Assembly (NCBI RefSeq): GCF_009796805.1
Contig: NZ_CP047029.1
Span: 3,424,001-3,488,000, forward strand
Direction of reading: 5' to 3'
DNA from: Algibacter sp. L1A34
GTDB taxonomy: Bacteria > Bacteroidota > Bacteroidia > Flavobacteriales > Flavobacteriaceae
Length of the DNA: 64,000 nt
Notes under the pieces: model-generated
The model's database searches: none
Told to the model about the DNA's origin: nothing
What the model saw: only the letters and a program-made list of their open reading frames with translations
Made by a program: the position numbers and the translations under genes
Shown: positions 8,770 through 18,505 of the stretch, piece by piece
Position numbering within the stretch: the stretch's first letter is position 1
Layout of the letters: each line of letters opens with the position of its first letter

Positions 8770-10323
8770 ATGTCCGTTTCCAAAACAGAATTAGAAGAAA
8801 GAAAAGCAGGGAAAGATTTATATAGTTACCAAAAAGGTGCTATTGACAAAATTTTTACAAGTTTTGAAGAATCTCCAGCCGATTATCATTTACTATATCA
8901 GCTTCCAACAGGAGGTGGGAAAACGGTAATATTTTCTGAAATTGTTCGACAATTTTTAAAAACGCACAAAAAGAAGGTGTTAGTAATGACGCACCGTATT
9001 GAATTGTGCCGTCAGACATCGAATGTACTTACCGAGTTTGGTGTAAACAATAAAGTGGTTGATAGTAAAGCCGATTTGAGCGATCAAGCCGATTTTAGCT
9101 GTTTTGTGGCTATGGTTGAAACCTTAAACAACCGTTTGAACGATGACAAACTTGATATCTCGGATATTGGTTTAGTTATTATTGATGAGGCACACTATAA
9201 CTCGTTTACAAAATTATTCAAATTCTTTAGCCAATCGTTTATTTTAGGAGTTACAGCAACACCTTTAAGTTCGAGTATGGAATTACCAATGACCGATAAT
9301 TACGATGAGTTAATTGTTGGAGAAAGTATTGAATCTCTTATAGAAAATGGCTTTTTGGCTCGTGCCGATATGTTTTCATATAATGTAGGTTTAACGTCTT
9401 TAGTTGTTGGTGCCAATGGTGATTATACAGTAAAATCTTCTGAAGATTTATATACGGCAACCGATATGCTTTCTAAGTTAGTACAAGCTTATGAAGAACG
9501 TTGCAAAGGTAAAAAAACATTGATTTTTAATAATGGTATTAATACGTCTTTGCACGTTTACGATTCCTTTAGGCGCGCTGGTTACCCTGTAGCTCACTTA
9601 GATAATACGAACTCCAAAAAGGAGCGTTCTATGATCTTGAAATGGTTTAAGAAAACGCCTGGAGCAATTTTAACTTCGGTTAGTATTTTAACCACTGGTT
9701 TTGATGAGCCTACAGTAGAAAGTATTATTTTAAACCGTGCAACAAAATCGTTAACACTTTATTACCAAATGATTGGTCGTGGTTCTCGTATTCTGAAAGA
9801 TAAGAAGAGCTTTGCTGTTATTGATTTAGGTAATAACTTCCATCGATTTGGCCCTTGGGGAGAAGATTTAGATTGGCAACGTATTTTCCGTTCACCAAAC
9901 TATTATTTAGATGCTATTTTAAGTGATGATGAATTAGAAAGCAATTTTAGATATGAAATGCCGGATGCTTTACGCGCCGAATTTGCTAAATCTAAAGATG
10001 TGTATTTCGATATTCAAAAAACGTATGTAAGCTCTATTAGAAATGGCGAATCTTCAAAAGTAGTTTTAGAACGTTCTATCGAACATCATGCTAAAATTTG
10101 TATAGAAAATAGTGAAGATGTTTATGATGCTTTAGGCTTGGCTAAAATGTTGGGAGACGATATAGACTTCCGTATACAGCGTTACACTAAATGTATTAGT
10201 AAAAGTACATTTAACTTTGTAGAATGGTTGAAAGGGGATTATCGTAAAAAGTTGAACTCCTATTTACGTACTAATTTTGATGAAGTTTTCGAACAAATTC
10301 ATGGATTTCCACCAGAGGAATAA
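8770..10323 (+). CDS. superfamily 2 DEAD/DEAH-box helicase
   Basis: 517-residue cytosolic SF2 ATPase. Domain 1 carries Walker A PTGGGKT (46-52), DEAH (139-142) and the TAT motif III ('LGVTATPLSS'); domain 2 carries 'TSVSILTTGFDEPTVE' and motif VI 'YYQMIGRGSR'. It resembles RadD/SSL2-type helicases that act in DNA repair, with a C-terminal extension of about 130 residues of unknown fold. No restriction-modification or defence genes flank it, so a housekeeping DNA-repair role is more likely than phage defence. The exact substrate is not determinable here. Confidence 0.85.
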   Translation: MSVSKTELEERKAGKDLYSYQKGAIDKIFTSFEESPADYHLLYQLPTGGGKTVIFSEIVRQFLKTHKKKVLVMTHRIELCRQTSNVLTEFGVNNKVVDSKADLSDQADFSCFVAMVETLNNRLNDDKLDISDIGLVIIDEAHYNSFTKLFKFFSQSFILGVTATPLSSSMELPMTDNYDELIVGESIESLIENGFLARADMFSYNVGLTSLVVGANGDYTVKSSEDLYTATDMLSKLVQAYEERCKGKKTLIFNNGINTSLHVYDSFRRAGYPVAHLDNTNSKKERSMILKWFKKTPGAILTSVSILTTGFDEPTVESIILNRATKSLTLYYQMIGRGSRILKDKKSFAVIDLGNNFHRFGPWGEDLDWQRIFRSPNYYLDAILSDDELESNFRYEMPDALRAEFAKSKDVYFDIQKTYVSSIRNGESSKVVLERSIEHHAKICIENSEDVYDALGLAKMLGDDIDFRIQRYTKCISKSTFNFVEWLKGDYRKKLNSYLRTNFDEVFEQIHGFPPEE

Positions 10324-10432
10324 ACCAATCTAGTTTAATTAATTTTTAGCTTAGTTTAATAAGTACATTATTTATTTTTATTCAGAATTTTAAACCTTTT
10401 GTAAAATTGAAGGTCTTAATAGAAAATATTTA

Positions 10433-11539
10433 ATGATGACGAAGTATATAGCTGCTTTAATTTTCTGTTTAAGTTTTCAATTATTTTCATATTCTCAAAA
10501 CCAATTAACGGCAACGATTATTGGTTCTGGATCGCCAAAATATAATATCGAGCGGGCAGGACCTTCTGTGTTAATTTCATATAAAAACACCAATATATTG
10601 GTTGATATGGGGAATGGAGCACAAGCTAATTTGGAAAAATTACACATTAAAACCAAGGACCTCAATGCGTTACTTTTTACGCACCATCATTTAGATCATA
10701 ATGAGGAATTTACTCCAATTTTTATAAAAACTTTATTAAGCGGAAATGATTTTGAAGTTATCGGGCCAAAACCGACTAACGATTTAGTTAATAGTATTTT
10801 AAAAAACTACGAAGAGGACATTGCTTATCGTCTTTCTAAAAAACAACGCACTTTTAATGATGTTGCTTCTAATTTTTCCGTTAAGGAATTAAAAGGAGGG
10901 GAAACGTTTTCTATTGGAGAAATAAGTATCTCTTGCACACCTGTAAAACATACTATTTCCACTATGGCGTATCGGTTTGATGCCGGAGGAACATCTATTG
11001 TTATTTCGGGAGATTTATCATATTCCGAAAGTTTACCAATTCTAGCCAAACAAGCCGATTATTTAATTATAGATTCGGGAGGAAGTCTTGAGCTTGGAAA
11101 GACAAATACAAAAAAAGGAAATGGTAAAGCTCGTAGTAATAAAGAGCATGCACATGTTAATTTAGATGAAAGTTCTCGCATGGCAAACGAGGCTAAAGTT
11201 AAAAACCTAGTGCTTACACATTTTACTTTTACTAATATTGATGAAGCGGCAACTAGTGCGGAATTAAATAAAAACTATACTGGAACTATTTTTTATGCTG
11301 AAGATTTAATGAGCTTTCCAAAATTGGAAGGTAATATAGAACCATCTAAACAATCGAGAAATAATAATAAAACCAATCAATCTCCTAATTTTAGGAATAT
11401 GTTGAATAGAATGGATGCCGATAAAGATGGCAAAATTTCTAAAACAGAAGCAAAAGGTAAATTAAAAGAGAATTTTACCAAACGAGATAGTAACAATGAT
11501 GGGTTTATAACAGAAAATGAGTTAGGAAGTGGTAGATAA
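10433..11539 (+). CDS. exported MBL-fold metallohydrolase with C-terminal EF-hand pair
   Basis: 368 residues with a signal peptide (about 1-22, ending SYSQ). The metallo-beta-lactamase fold shows the metal motif H84-x-H86-x-D88-H89, a further 'PVKHT' histidine, 'SGDLSYS' and a late 'LTHF', as in RNase Z/arylsulfatase-like MBL proteins. Residues 328-339 (DADKDGKISKTE) and 352-363 (DSNNDGFITENE) are two canonical EF-hand calcium loops appended at the end. The combination suggests a calcium-responsive or calcium-stabilised periplasmic hydrolase; that is inference. Substrate unknown. Two start codons are adjacent (10433, 10436). Confidence 0.85.
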   Translation: MMTKYIAALIFCLSFQLFSYSQNQLTATIIGSGSPKYNIERAGPSVLISYKNTNILVDMGNGAQANLEKLHIKTKDLNALLFTHHHLDHNEEFTPIFIKTLLSGNDFEVIGPKPTNDLVNSILKNYEEDIAYRLSKKQRTFNDVASNFSVKELKGGETFSIGEISISCTPVKHTISTMAYRFDAGGTSIVISGDLSYSESLPILAKQADYLIIDSGGSLELGKTNTKKGNGKARSNKEHAHVNLDESSRMANEAKVKNLVLTHFTFTNIDEAATSAELNKNYTGTIFYAEDLMSFPKLEGNIEPSKQSRNNNKTNQSPNFRNMLNRMDADKDGKISKTEAKGKLKENFTKRDSNNDGFITENELGSGR

Positions 11540-11747
11540 AGATGTTAATTATTTGTACTTCTTAAATGGTAACCTAATTATAAAGACTGAGACTTGTGAG
11601 AACCACAGAAAGATTGAATAAATACAATGGTTTTAAAATATTTTTGTCTCGCTTAATTTTTAATATACTGAATATTATTACATCATAAAAATAAGCCGTA
11701 TCTTTATCCCTTATTAATTTACAAAAAAAAGTAGGATATTTTAAACT

Positions 11748-12200
11748 ATGGCAAAATCGCAAGTCACATTTAACAAAATTGAAAAAGAAAAAAAACGCTT
11801 AAAGAAAAGAGAGGAAAAGCAAAAGAAAAAGGACGCTCGTAAGGCTGAGGCTAAAGAAAACCCTCAAGGCATCCAGTTTGCTTATGTTGATTTTAACGGA
11901 AATTTAACCGATACGCCGCCAGACCCGGCTATGCGTGAAAAAGTTGAAGCCGAAAGTATTGAATTGGGAATCCCTAAAAAGGAAGACCGTATTGAAGAAG
12001 AACCAGTAATTAAGGAAGGTAAAGTATCATTTTTTGATCATTCTAAAGGTTTTGGTTTTATTATCGATAGCGTGAATCAAGAAAAATATTTTGTTCATGT
12101 TAGCGGTTTATTAGACGATATTGAAGAAAACGACAAAGTAACTTATGATCTTGAACGTGGTCAAAAAGGTATGAATGCCGTTCGAGTAAAGAAAATATAA
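11748..12200 (+). CDS. cold-shock-domain protein with basic N-terminal tail
   Basis: 150 residues. The C-terminal ~65 residues are an S1/cold-shock fold with the RNP1-like segment 'GKGFGFI'-type sequence ('HSKGFGFII') and RNP2-like 'KYFVHVSGL', which binds single-stranded RNA or DNA. Residues ~7-40 are an almost uninterrupted Lys/Glu/Arg helix that could add non-specific nucleic-acid or ribosome binding. Proteins with this layout are common in Flavobacteriia. It is followed by a strong hairpin terminator, so it is probably a single-gene transcript. Confidence 0.85.
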   Translation: MAKSQVTFNKIEKEKKRLKKREEKQKKKDARKAEAKENPQGIQFAYVDFNGNLTDTPPDPAMREKVEAESIELGIPKKEDRIEEEPVIKEGKVSFFDHSKGFGFIIDSVNQEKYFVHVSGLLDDIEENDKVTYDLERGQKGMNAVRVKKI

Positions 12201-12261
12201 TTTTATTCGTTAGCCAGTTCTTTTTAAAGAGCTAAGCACGTTTTATTTAAAGTAAATTTTA

Positions 12262-12297
12262 AAATAATCCTCAACAGTTAAACTGTGAGGATTATTT
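12262..12297 (+). terminator. rho-independent terminator after the cold-shock gene
   Basis: Twelve-bp perfect arms (12262-12273 and 12286-12297) whose 12-nt apical segment can itself pair (CAGTT/AACTG), followed by TCTTTTT. It ends 20 bp before the next ATG. Confidence 0.8.
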
Positions 12298-12316
12298 CTT
12301 TTTAAAAAGGTTTTTA

Positions 12317-13231
12317 ATGGCTGTTTCACGTAAATCGATTACTATTTTATTGGCATTTTTTGCTATTTATGTTATTTGGGGATCCACATATTTACTTAAT
12401 AAAATAGCGGTAACAGAATTGCCGCCATTTATGTTAGGCTCCATGCGTTTTATAACGGCTAGTATTCTTATTTTTATAATTGCTAAAATTTTAAAACTAG
12501 ATCTCTCCATCACCAGAACGCAACTAAAAAATGCTATTATTGCAGGTTTTTTATTTTTGGCTTTTGGCAACGGCGTTGTAGTTTGGGCGCTCAAGTTTGT
12601 AGATAGTGGTTTTACTGCTTTAGAAGTTTCTGCTCAACCTCTTGTTGTACTTATATTAATGCGCATTTTACAAGGCAAAAAGATATCTGCCATGTCTTAC
12701 ATTGGTGTGGCACTTGGCTTTATCGGTATATTTCTATTAGTGAGCCAGAAGCAAATAATTAGCAAAGACGGACAAATTTTAGGAATGATCATGATTTTTG
12801 TATGTATGATTAGTTGGGCTTATGCCAGTATATTTGTAGGTAAAGCAAACCTTCCTAAAAACTTTTTTGTGAACACAGGCTACCAAATGCTTTCTGGTGG
12901 CGTAATGTTAGCCATAGCAAGTGTATGTTTTGGGGAAGAGTGGACATCGCCAACAACTTGGAGTACGCCAGTACTTTGGTCTATGCTTATGCTTATTATT
13001 TTTGGTAGTATTATCGCTTTTACAGCGTTTAATTATTTACTAAAAGAAGTTTCACCAGAAAAAGTATCGACGTCAACCTATGTAAACCCGGTGATTGCCT
13101 TGTTTTTAGGTTGGTTTGTTTTAGACGAAAATTTAACAACACAATCAATTATTGCTGCCGTTATACTATTAACTGGTGTCTATTTTATAAATTCGAAACG
13201 TAAATTTAAACCCCGATCTCTTGGACGTTAA
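12317..13231 (+). CDS. EamA-family (DMT) transporter
   Basis: 304 residues with about ten hydrophobic helices in two five-helix halves, typical of EamA drug/metabolite transporters of the inner membrane. The start 'FAIYVIWGSTYLLNKIAV' and the second-half 'ALFLGWFVLDENLTTQSIIA' are family hallmarks. Substrate cannot be predicted. Its end overlaps the start of a second EamA gene by 11 bp, so the two are translationally coupled and could act as a pair. Confidence 0.88.
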   Translation: MAVSRKSITILLAFFAIYVIWGSTYLLNKIAVTELPPFMLGSMRFITASILIFIIAKILKLDLSITRTQLKNAIIAGFLFLAFGNGVVVWALKFVDSGFTALEVSAQPLVVLILMRILQGKKISAMSYIGVALGFIGIFLLVSQKQIISKDGQILGMIMIFVCMISWAYASIFVGKANLPKNFFVNTGYQMLSGGVMLAIASVCFGEEWTSPTTWSTPVLWSMLMLIIFGSIIAFTAFNYLLKEVSPEKVSTSTYVNPVIALFLGWFVLDENLTTQSIIAAVILLTGVYFINSKRKFKPRSLGR

Positions 13232-14066
13232 AAAAGCTTTACAATTCATGCTTATTAGTACATTAGCCTTTGCTTGCATGAATACAACGGTAAAATATTT
13301 AAGTGGCTTTAGTGCCTTTCAAATTGTTCTGTTTCGTTCTATAGGCTCTTTGTTTTTTACATTTGGTTTCTTAATAAAAAACAAGATTTCATTTGTAGGG
13401 AATAACAAGAAATTATTAATTCTTCGTGGGTTAGTTGGAGTTACTTCTATGAGTTTGTTCTTTATGTCTACCAAATATTTACCTATTGGAAGTGCGGTAT
13501 CTTTACGTTATTTGGCTCCTGTTTTTGCAGCTATTTTTGCCGTTATAATATTGAAGGAAAAAATTAAAGCAGTGCAATGGTTATTTTTTGCATTGGCCTT
13601 TGCGGGCGTTTTAGTCTTAAAAGGATTTGATAAAGAGGTTAGTGGCTATGGCTTACTACTCGTATTTGTTTCTGCTGTATTTAGTGGTCTTGTTTACATT
13701 ATATTGAGTAAAATAGGAAAAAGTGAACACCCAGTAGTTGTTGTTAATTATTTTATGATAATATCTACAATTGTTGGCTTAGTTGGCTCTATTAATAATT
13801 GGGTTATACCCGTTGGTAAAGAATGGTTTTTACTTTGCATATTAGGAGTGTTTGGCTATTTCGGACAGGTTTACATGACCAAGGCTTTTCAAATGGCATC
13901 TACAAGTCAAGTAGCACCATTAAAATATATTGAAGTTGTTTTTACACTGCTTTTTGGAACTTTTATTTTTGGAGAAGTTTATACATTTTGGAGTTTACTT
14001 GGTATTGCTTTAATAATTGGAGGTCTTGTTTTAAATATTTTGTACAAAGAAAAATATAAGTCTTAA
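13221..14066 (+). CDS. EamA-family (DMT) transporter, TTG start
   Basis: 281 residues with ten predicted membrane helices and the EamA pattern ('FACMNTTVKYL', 'LRYLAPVFAAIFAVIILKEKI', 'FGTFIFGEVYTFWSLLGIALII'). The longest frame begins with TTG at 13221, overlapping the preceding gene by 11 bp; the first ATG is codon 10 (13248), which would leave the first helix short but intact. Both starts are possible. It resembles the SAM/riboflavin-type single-gene members more than the preceding gene does, but substrate is unknown. Confidence 0.85.
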   Translation: MDVKKALQFMLISTLAFACMNTTVKYLSGFSAFQIVLFRSIGSLFFTFGFLIKNKISFVGNNKKLLILRGLVGVTSMSLFFMSTKYLPIGSAVSLRYLAPVFAAIFAVIILKEKIKAVQWLFFALAFAGVLVLKGFDKEVSGYGLLLVFVSAVFSGLVYIILSKIGKSEHPVVVVNYFMIISTIVGLVGSINNWVIPVGKEWFLLCILGVFGYFGQVYMTKAFQMASTSQVAPLKYIEVVFTLLFGTFIFGEVYTFWSLLGIALIIGGLVLNILYKEKYKS

Positions 14067-14130
14067 TAGTTTTTTGCCAAGCTGTTTCCTTATTTGTAAT
14101 TTCGCAATATTATTCTAGATAATTTAATAG

Positions 14131-15177
14131 ATGACTTTTAAAAAACGTGTTAATAATATAAGAAGAAATATAATGCGCGGCATTACTAAAAATGTGGGCA
14201 GTTCTTATAACGAGCCAGAAAAAGGCTCTATTAAAATTGAAGATGTTAAACGTGTTTTAATTATTCGTCCTAATCATAGATTAGGAAACCAATTGTTACT
14301 TACACCACTAGTTCAAGAAGTTATTAATACCTTTCCTAATTGCGAAATCGATTTGTTTGTAAAAGGAGGTGTAGCATATCCAGTGTTTGAAAATTACAAT
14401 GAGGTTTCTAAAATTATCCAACTGCCTAGAAAACCATTTAGCAATATATATAAATATGCCAAAAGCTGGATTTCTGTTAAATCGAAATCTTACGATATGG
14501 TTATTAACGGTGATAAAAACTCATCTTCTGGGCGTTTACTTACCAATTTAGCAAAAGCTAAAGTCAAAATTTTTGGAGATGTAAATGAAAGTATTCAGAA
14601 TGAATATAGCGATCATAGGCATATCTCTAAATATCCCATTTATAATTTAAGATATGATTTAGAACGGTTAGGTTTTAAAAAAAATATGAGTCCGTTACCT
14701 GTTTTGGATATAAAGTTGGATGTATCCGAAATAGCAAAAGGAAAAGCCATCCTAGATGATATTATTAAAAATGATAAAAAAACCATTTGTATTTATACCA
14801 ATGCAACAGGAAATAAATGTTATTCGGAGACTTGGTGGGAAACTTTTTATGAACGTCTAAAAGCGGAATATCCTGATTTTAATATTATCGAAATGCTACC
14901 TATTGAAAACATTTCTAAAATCAACTTTAAATCTCCGAATTTCTATAGTAAAGATATTCGAGAAATGGCGGGAATTATAAAAAACACAAGCATATTCATA
15001 GCAGCCGATAATGGTGTAATGCATTTGGCAAGTGCTAGTTTAACACCTTGCGTTGGCTTCTTTTCTGTTACTAATGAAAATATTTATGCACCTTACGGAA
15101 ACGGAAGTGTGGCACTTAATACTAACCATACTGATATTGAGGATTGGATAAAATCTATCGATGGTATATTAAGATAG
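14131..15177 (+). CDS. glycosyltransferase family 9 (heptosyltransferase-like)
   Basis: 348-residue GT-B fold enzyme of the ADP-heptose:LPS heptosyltransferase family. Features are 'RVLIIRPNHRLGNQLLLTPLVQEV' near residues 40-65, with the family's substrate-loop pattern, and 'FIAADNGVMHLASASLTPCVGFF' near residues 290-312, the nucleotide-sugar binding segment (D-x-G-x-x-H-x-A). It would transfer a sugar during lipopolysaccharide or surface-glycan synthesis on the cytoplasmic face. No other LPS genes are nearby. It ends 2 bp before the convergent peptidase gene. Confidence 0.88.
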   Translation: MTFKKRVNNIRRNIMRGITKNVGSSYNEPEKGSIKIEDVKRVLIIRPNHRLGNQLLLTPLVQEVINTFPNCEIDLFVKGGVAYPVFENYNEVSKIIQLPRKPFSNIYKYAKSWISVKSKSYDMVINGDKNSSSGRLLTNLAKAKVKIFGDVNESIQNEYSDHRHISKYPIYNLRYDLERLGFKKNMSPLPVLDIKLDVSEIAKGKAILDDIIKNDKKTICIYTNATGNKCYSETWWETFYERLKAEYPDFNIIEMLPIENISKINFKSPNFYSKDIREMAGIIKNTSIFIAADNGVMHLASASLTPCVGFFSVTNENIYAPYGNGSVALNTNHTDIEDWIKSIDGILR

Positions 15178-15179
15178 AA

Positions 15180-15944
15180 TTACTTTTTAGATATTCCGTT
15201 AACATAGTTTTTTATAATATCAACCTCTTTTGCTTGTTCTGATCCCTCAAAGCCAGTAATATCAGTATAGCTAATATTGTTATTGTAAAATTCTAAATAT
15301 GTTTCAGCTAATGGCATAAACGACCAATGCCATTTTTCCATATTATAACCAGTTCTTCCACCTGTTTTATCTGTGTAAACCTGACTAAAACCATAAGTTT
15401 TGGCATGTTTTTCTAACCAGTTATAAATTTTTAAACCTTTACCTTTTTCAAAATAACTATTGTTTAGATTATTTAAATCCATATCGGTTCCCCAATGGTG
15501 ACGTGAAGAAGTAGGCATTGAGCTGTATTCTAAAATTTTTAAGGCACGCGTTTTAGGTTTTAAACTGGCATATTTTTTCCATTTACGTTCCCAAATACTT
15601 TTTTGCTCGTAAAAATTTCGTGTTCCTGAGATAATTATTAAATCGATGCTATCTGCTTTCGCATGGTTATACATCTTTATAAAAGCTTCATAACATTTTT
15701 TGTTCAAATAGATGGTTTTGGATGAATGGGATACGCTTACCTTTTCAAATGCATGATGCGTTCGGTAATCGAACTTACCCAAAACAAATTCTTTGGTAAT
15801 CATTGTATCTATGGTTTTCTTAGGTATTTCTATCGGAATAGTTTCAACTATCAAATTCTCTACAATTTGTTTTGGTTTTTCGTTTTTACACGAATTCAAT
15901 ACAGTTAATATTACGACAAAAATGTATAATAATGGTTTCTTCAT
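15180..15944 (-). CDS. M15-family (VanY-like) D-Ala-D-Ala carboxypeptidase lipoprotein
   Basis: 254 residues. A lipobox (VLNSC19) predicts a membrane-anchored lipoprotein. The M15 zinc-peptidase signature SxHxxGxxxD is present as S147-H149-G152-D156, and the downstream E203-K-W-H206-W gives the catalytic Glu and third zinc ligand. The family trims D-Ala from peptidoglycan stem peptides. The gene starts 11 bp after the stop of the TonB-dependent receptor gene on the same strand, so the two are probably one operon; the functional link is unclear. Confidence 0.88.
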   Translation of the reverse strand: MKKPLLYIFVVILTVLNSCKNEKPKQIVENLIVETIPIEIPKKTIDTMITKEFVLGKFDYRTHHAFEKVSVSHSSKTIYLNKKCYEAFIKMYNHAKADSIDLIIISGTRNFYEQKSIWERKWKKYASLKPKTRALKILEYSSMPTSSRHHWGTDMDLNNLNNSYFEKGKGLKIYNWLEKHAKTYGFSQVYTDKTGGRTGYNMEKWHWSFMPLAETYLEFYNNNISYTDITGFEGSEQAKEVDIIKNYVNGISKK

Positions 15945-15955
15945 ATTAAAAATAA

Positions 15956-18340
15956 TTAACGATGGCGTCTGCCAGAAAATTCCATGGCTTCACCTTTTCC
16001 AAATCCATAGCTTACACCGAAGGAAACAAAACGTCCACGTTTACGACTGTTGTATAAATAAAATTCTGGTTGTGTAGTTTCAGATTGATTTTTACGAGAA
16101 GCAAAAACATCTCGAATACTCATATTTAGTATTACTTTTCCTTTTAATATTTTTTTTCTAATACCCAAATCGGCATACAGATTATCATAGGTTTCACCTT
16201 GTAAACTTTTAAATTTAGATTGATAATCGCCAGACATTTCTAAATCAAAATCCAAAGGTAATTTAAATTTTGTTGTTAAGCTAGACGTCCATCTGTTACC
16301 CTTAAAATCGAAAGATTCATCTTCAAAAACACCATTACGATCAAAGAAATTAATATTGAATTCACCACTTAAAGAAAACCAATTTACAGGATTATATTTA
16401 CCATTAAACTCAAAACCGGTAGTATTGCTTGTTCCTATATTTTCTGGTCTCGAGGTACTAATATCGTCTTCATATTCAGTAATATTTTCAATAACGTCGG
16501 TAGTGTAACGATTGTATAAACTGAAATTTAATGAGGCCTTTCCAATTTTATGAATACTTGTTAACTCGTAAGAATTGGTGTACTCTGGTTGCAAATCGGG
16601 ATTCCCAGTAGATATACTATAATTATTTCTAATGTTAGAAAACGGGTTTAAGGATCGTAAATTAGGTCGGTTTATTCGCCGAGAATAACCGGCTTGTAAT
16701 GAGAAATCTTCGTTAACAGTATAAGATGTATGTGCACTAGGGAAAAGGTTGGTGTAATTGTTAGAATCTTTTTGATTTGTAGTCTCCAACAAGGTTTCAG
16801 TTTTAGTGTCTTCTAATCGAACGCCTATTTTAACACCCCATTTTTCGCCTTCGTAAGCGGCAGTAGTATAAACTCCGAGTACATTTTGATCGAAATTGAA
16901 AACATTAGTTAAATCGACATTGTCTACCCAAACACCATTTTCTAAGTCACTTACTGCAAAATCGTTTGAAACTTGATTAATTACATATTGAGAACCTGTT
17001 TCTATGGTGTAATGTTTTAAGAATGGATGAACATAATCTAACTTAAAAGTATAATCTTCTAGTTTGTAATCGGTTCTTGTATTTTGTTCCGAATCGGGCA
17101 AACTTCCAATGCTCGTGGTGTTATTAAAGTTAGACGATTGGTCTTTTTTAAACGAACTTCCTAATGCACTAAAAAGTAAACTTTGATCTTTATTACGTTT
17201 AAAATCCTTTTTATATTGTAATTCGTAGCTTAGTTTTGGGTTTGTAGCTTCTGTTTTTTCATCACGCAACCAGGCATCGGTAGTTGTGTTGTTTGAAGTG
17301 TCTAAACCCGTATAATTTTGTTGCGAATTTTGATCTTCAACCTCATAAGCATAAGATCCTGTTAAGGTAATTACATTTCTATCGTTAATGTGATAATCTG
17401 TTCCGATAAGAATATTACTGAATTTCTCGTCAAACTCGCTATCTCCAAAACTATTTATTTCGGTATTATCTAATAGATCACGATTTATACTTTCGGTTTC
17501 GGTAGGGTAGGTACGTAAACCAAAACCTAATTGACTAAAAAGATTAAATTTTTCAGTTCTTCGATTCAAACTCAAACCAAAACTGTTACTATTTGGCACA
17601 CCAACATTTAAAGAAGCCGAACCGTTAAGTCCTTTTTTTTCAGATTTTTTAATTACAATATTTATAATTCCCGAAGTTCCAGCAGCATCATATTTAGCTG
17701 ATGGATTTGTGATAACTTCAATTTTTTCAATCATATCGGCAGTAATTGTACCTAATGCATTACCATCTGCACTAGCCAAAACTGATGGTTTTCCGTTAAT
17801 CAAAATTTGCACACCCGAGTTTCCGCGTAAGCTTACTTCACCTTCAATACTAACATTTACCGATGGCACATTGTTTAAAACCTCTAACGCACCAGCACCA
17901 GTAGAGCTTAAATCCGATCCTACATTAAAAATACGTTTATCTAGTTTAAATTCGGTTTGCGATTTTTCGGCTCTAACTAAAACTTCACCTAAAGCTTCTA
18001 AATCTTCAGAAAGGGAAATGGTTTTTAAATCAATTTTATTCTTTATTATTTTAAAATCTCGAAATGTTTTAGTTGTAAATCCTAAAAAACTCACTTCAAT
18101 ATAAAATTTAGTAGCTTTTACATCAATTGAAAAAACACCGCTTTCATTACTTATCGTACCTGTTATTGGTTTATTTGAAGTAGAATCCAATATTGAAATC
18201 GTGGCGTATTCAATGGGCTGTTTACTTTCAGTTTCTATCACTTTTCCCGTAATTTCTATAACAGTATTTTGAGCGTTAACCAAAATACTTCCTATAAAGA
18301 ATAAGAAAAGAATAATATGTTTTGGGTATTTTGAAATCAT
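15956..18340 (-). CDS. TonB-dependent outer-membrane receptor
   Basis: 794-residue outer-membrane protein. A signal peptide (1-23, ending LVNAQ) is followed by a carboxypeptidase-regulatory-like beta-sandwich (~27-110), a TonB plug (~130-220, with 'SGIINIVIKK') and a 22-strand-type barrel of the outer-membrane-beta-barrel-3 kind extending to the C-terminus. Alternating aromatic strands such as 'EKWGVKIGVRLED' and 'LQAGYSRRINRPNLRSLNPF' are typical of this group. The ligand is unknown; this subfamily includes receptors for metals, peptides and glycans. A -7 element lies upstream. It is probably co-transcribed with the downstream VanY-like gene. Confidence 0.9.
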   Translation of the reverse strand: MISKYPKHIILFLFFIGSILVNAQNTVIEITGKVIETESKQPIEYATISILDSTSNKPITGTISNESGVFSIDVKATKFYIEVSFLGFTTKTFRDFKIIKNKIDLKTISLSEDLEALGEVLVRAEKSQTEFKLDKRIFNVGSDLSSTGAGALEVLNNVPSVNVSIEGEVSLRGNSGVQILINGKPSVLASADGNALGTITADMIEKIEVITNPSAKYDAAGTSGIINIVIKKSEKKGLNGSASLNVGVPNSNSFGLSLNRRTEKFNLFSQLGFGLRTYPTETESINRDLLDNTEINSFGDSEFDEKFSNILIGTDYHINDRNVITLTGSYAYEVEDQNSQQNYTGLDTSNNTTTDAWLRDEKTEATNPKLSYELQYKKDFKRNKDQSLLFSALGSSFKKDQSSNFNNTTSIGSLPDSEQNTRTDYKLEDYTFKLDYVHPFLKHYTIETGSQYVINQVSNDFAVSDLENGVWVDNVDLTNVFNFDQNVLGVYTTAAYEGEKWGVKIGVRLEDTKTETLLETTNQKDSNNYTNLFPSAHTSYTVNEDFSLQAGYSRRINRPNLRSLNPFSNIRNNYSISTGNPDLQPEYTNSYELTSIHKIGKASLNFSLYNRYTTDVIENITEYEDDISTSRPENIGTSNTTGFEFNGKYNPVNWFSLSGEFNINFFDRNGVFEDESFDFKGNRWTSSLTTKFKLPLDFDLEMSGDYQSKFKSLQGETYDNLYADLGIRKKILKGKVILNMSIRDVFASRKNQSETTQPEFYLYNSRKRGRFVSFGVSYGFGKGEAMEFSGRRHR

Positions 18341-18364
18341 AAAATGAGTTATTTGGCTATCTTA

Positions 18365-18372
18365 CAAAGATA
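18365..18372 (-). promoter_or_regulatory. candidate -7 element of the TonB receptor gene
   Basis: Minus-strand TATCTTTG, an exact consensus match, 24 bp before the start at 18340. Confidence 0.55.
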
Positions 18373-18505
18373 AATGGCATCGATTTCTTTTTATGTTAAT
18401 TTTGAAGCTTTTATTCCGAAGAAAATAGACATTTTGAAAAATAAAAAGATTGTAGCACAAGTTTTTAAGTTTTTTCTGGTCTAACTAATTAAAAATAAGA
18501 ACAAA

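Noticed and set aside
8770-10323. Helicase as part of a defence system
   Set aside because: No nuclease, methylase or toxin genes flank it; neighbours are an aldo/keto reductase and a metallohydrolase.
11574-11762. Minus-strand frame before the cold-shock gene
   Set aside because: Composition resembles random AT-rich DNA and it overlaps the start of a well-supported gene.
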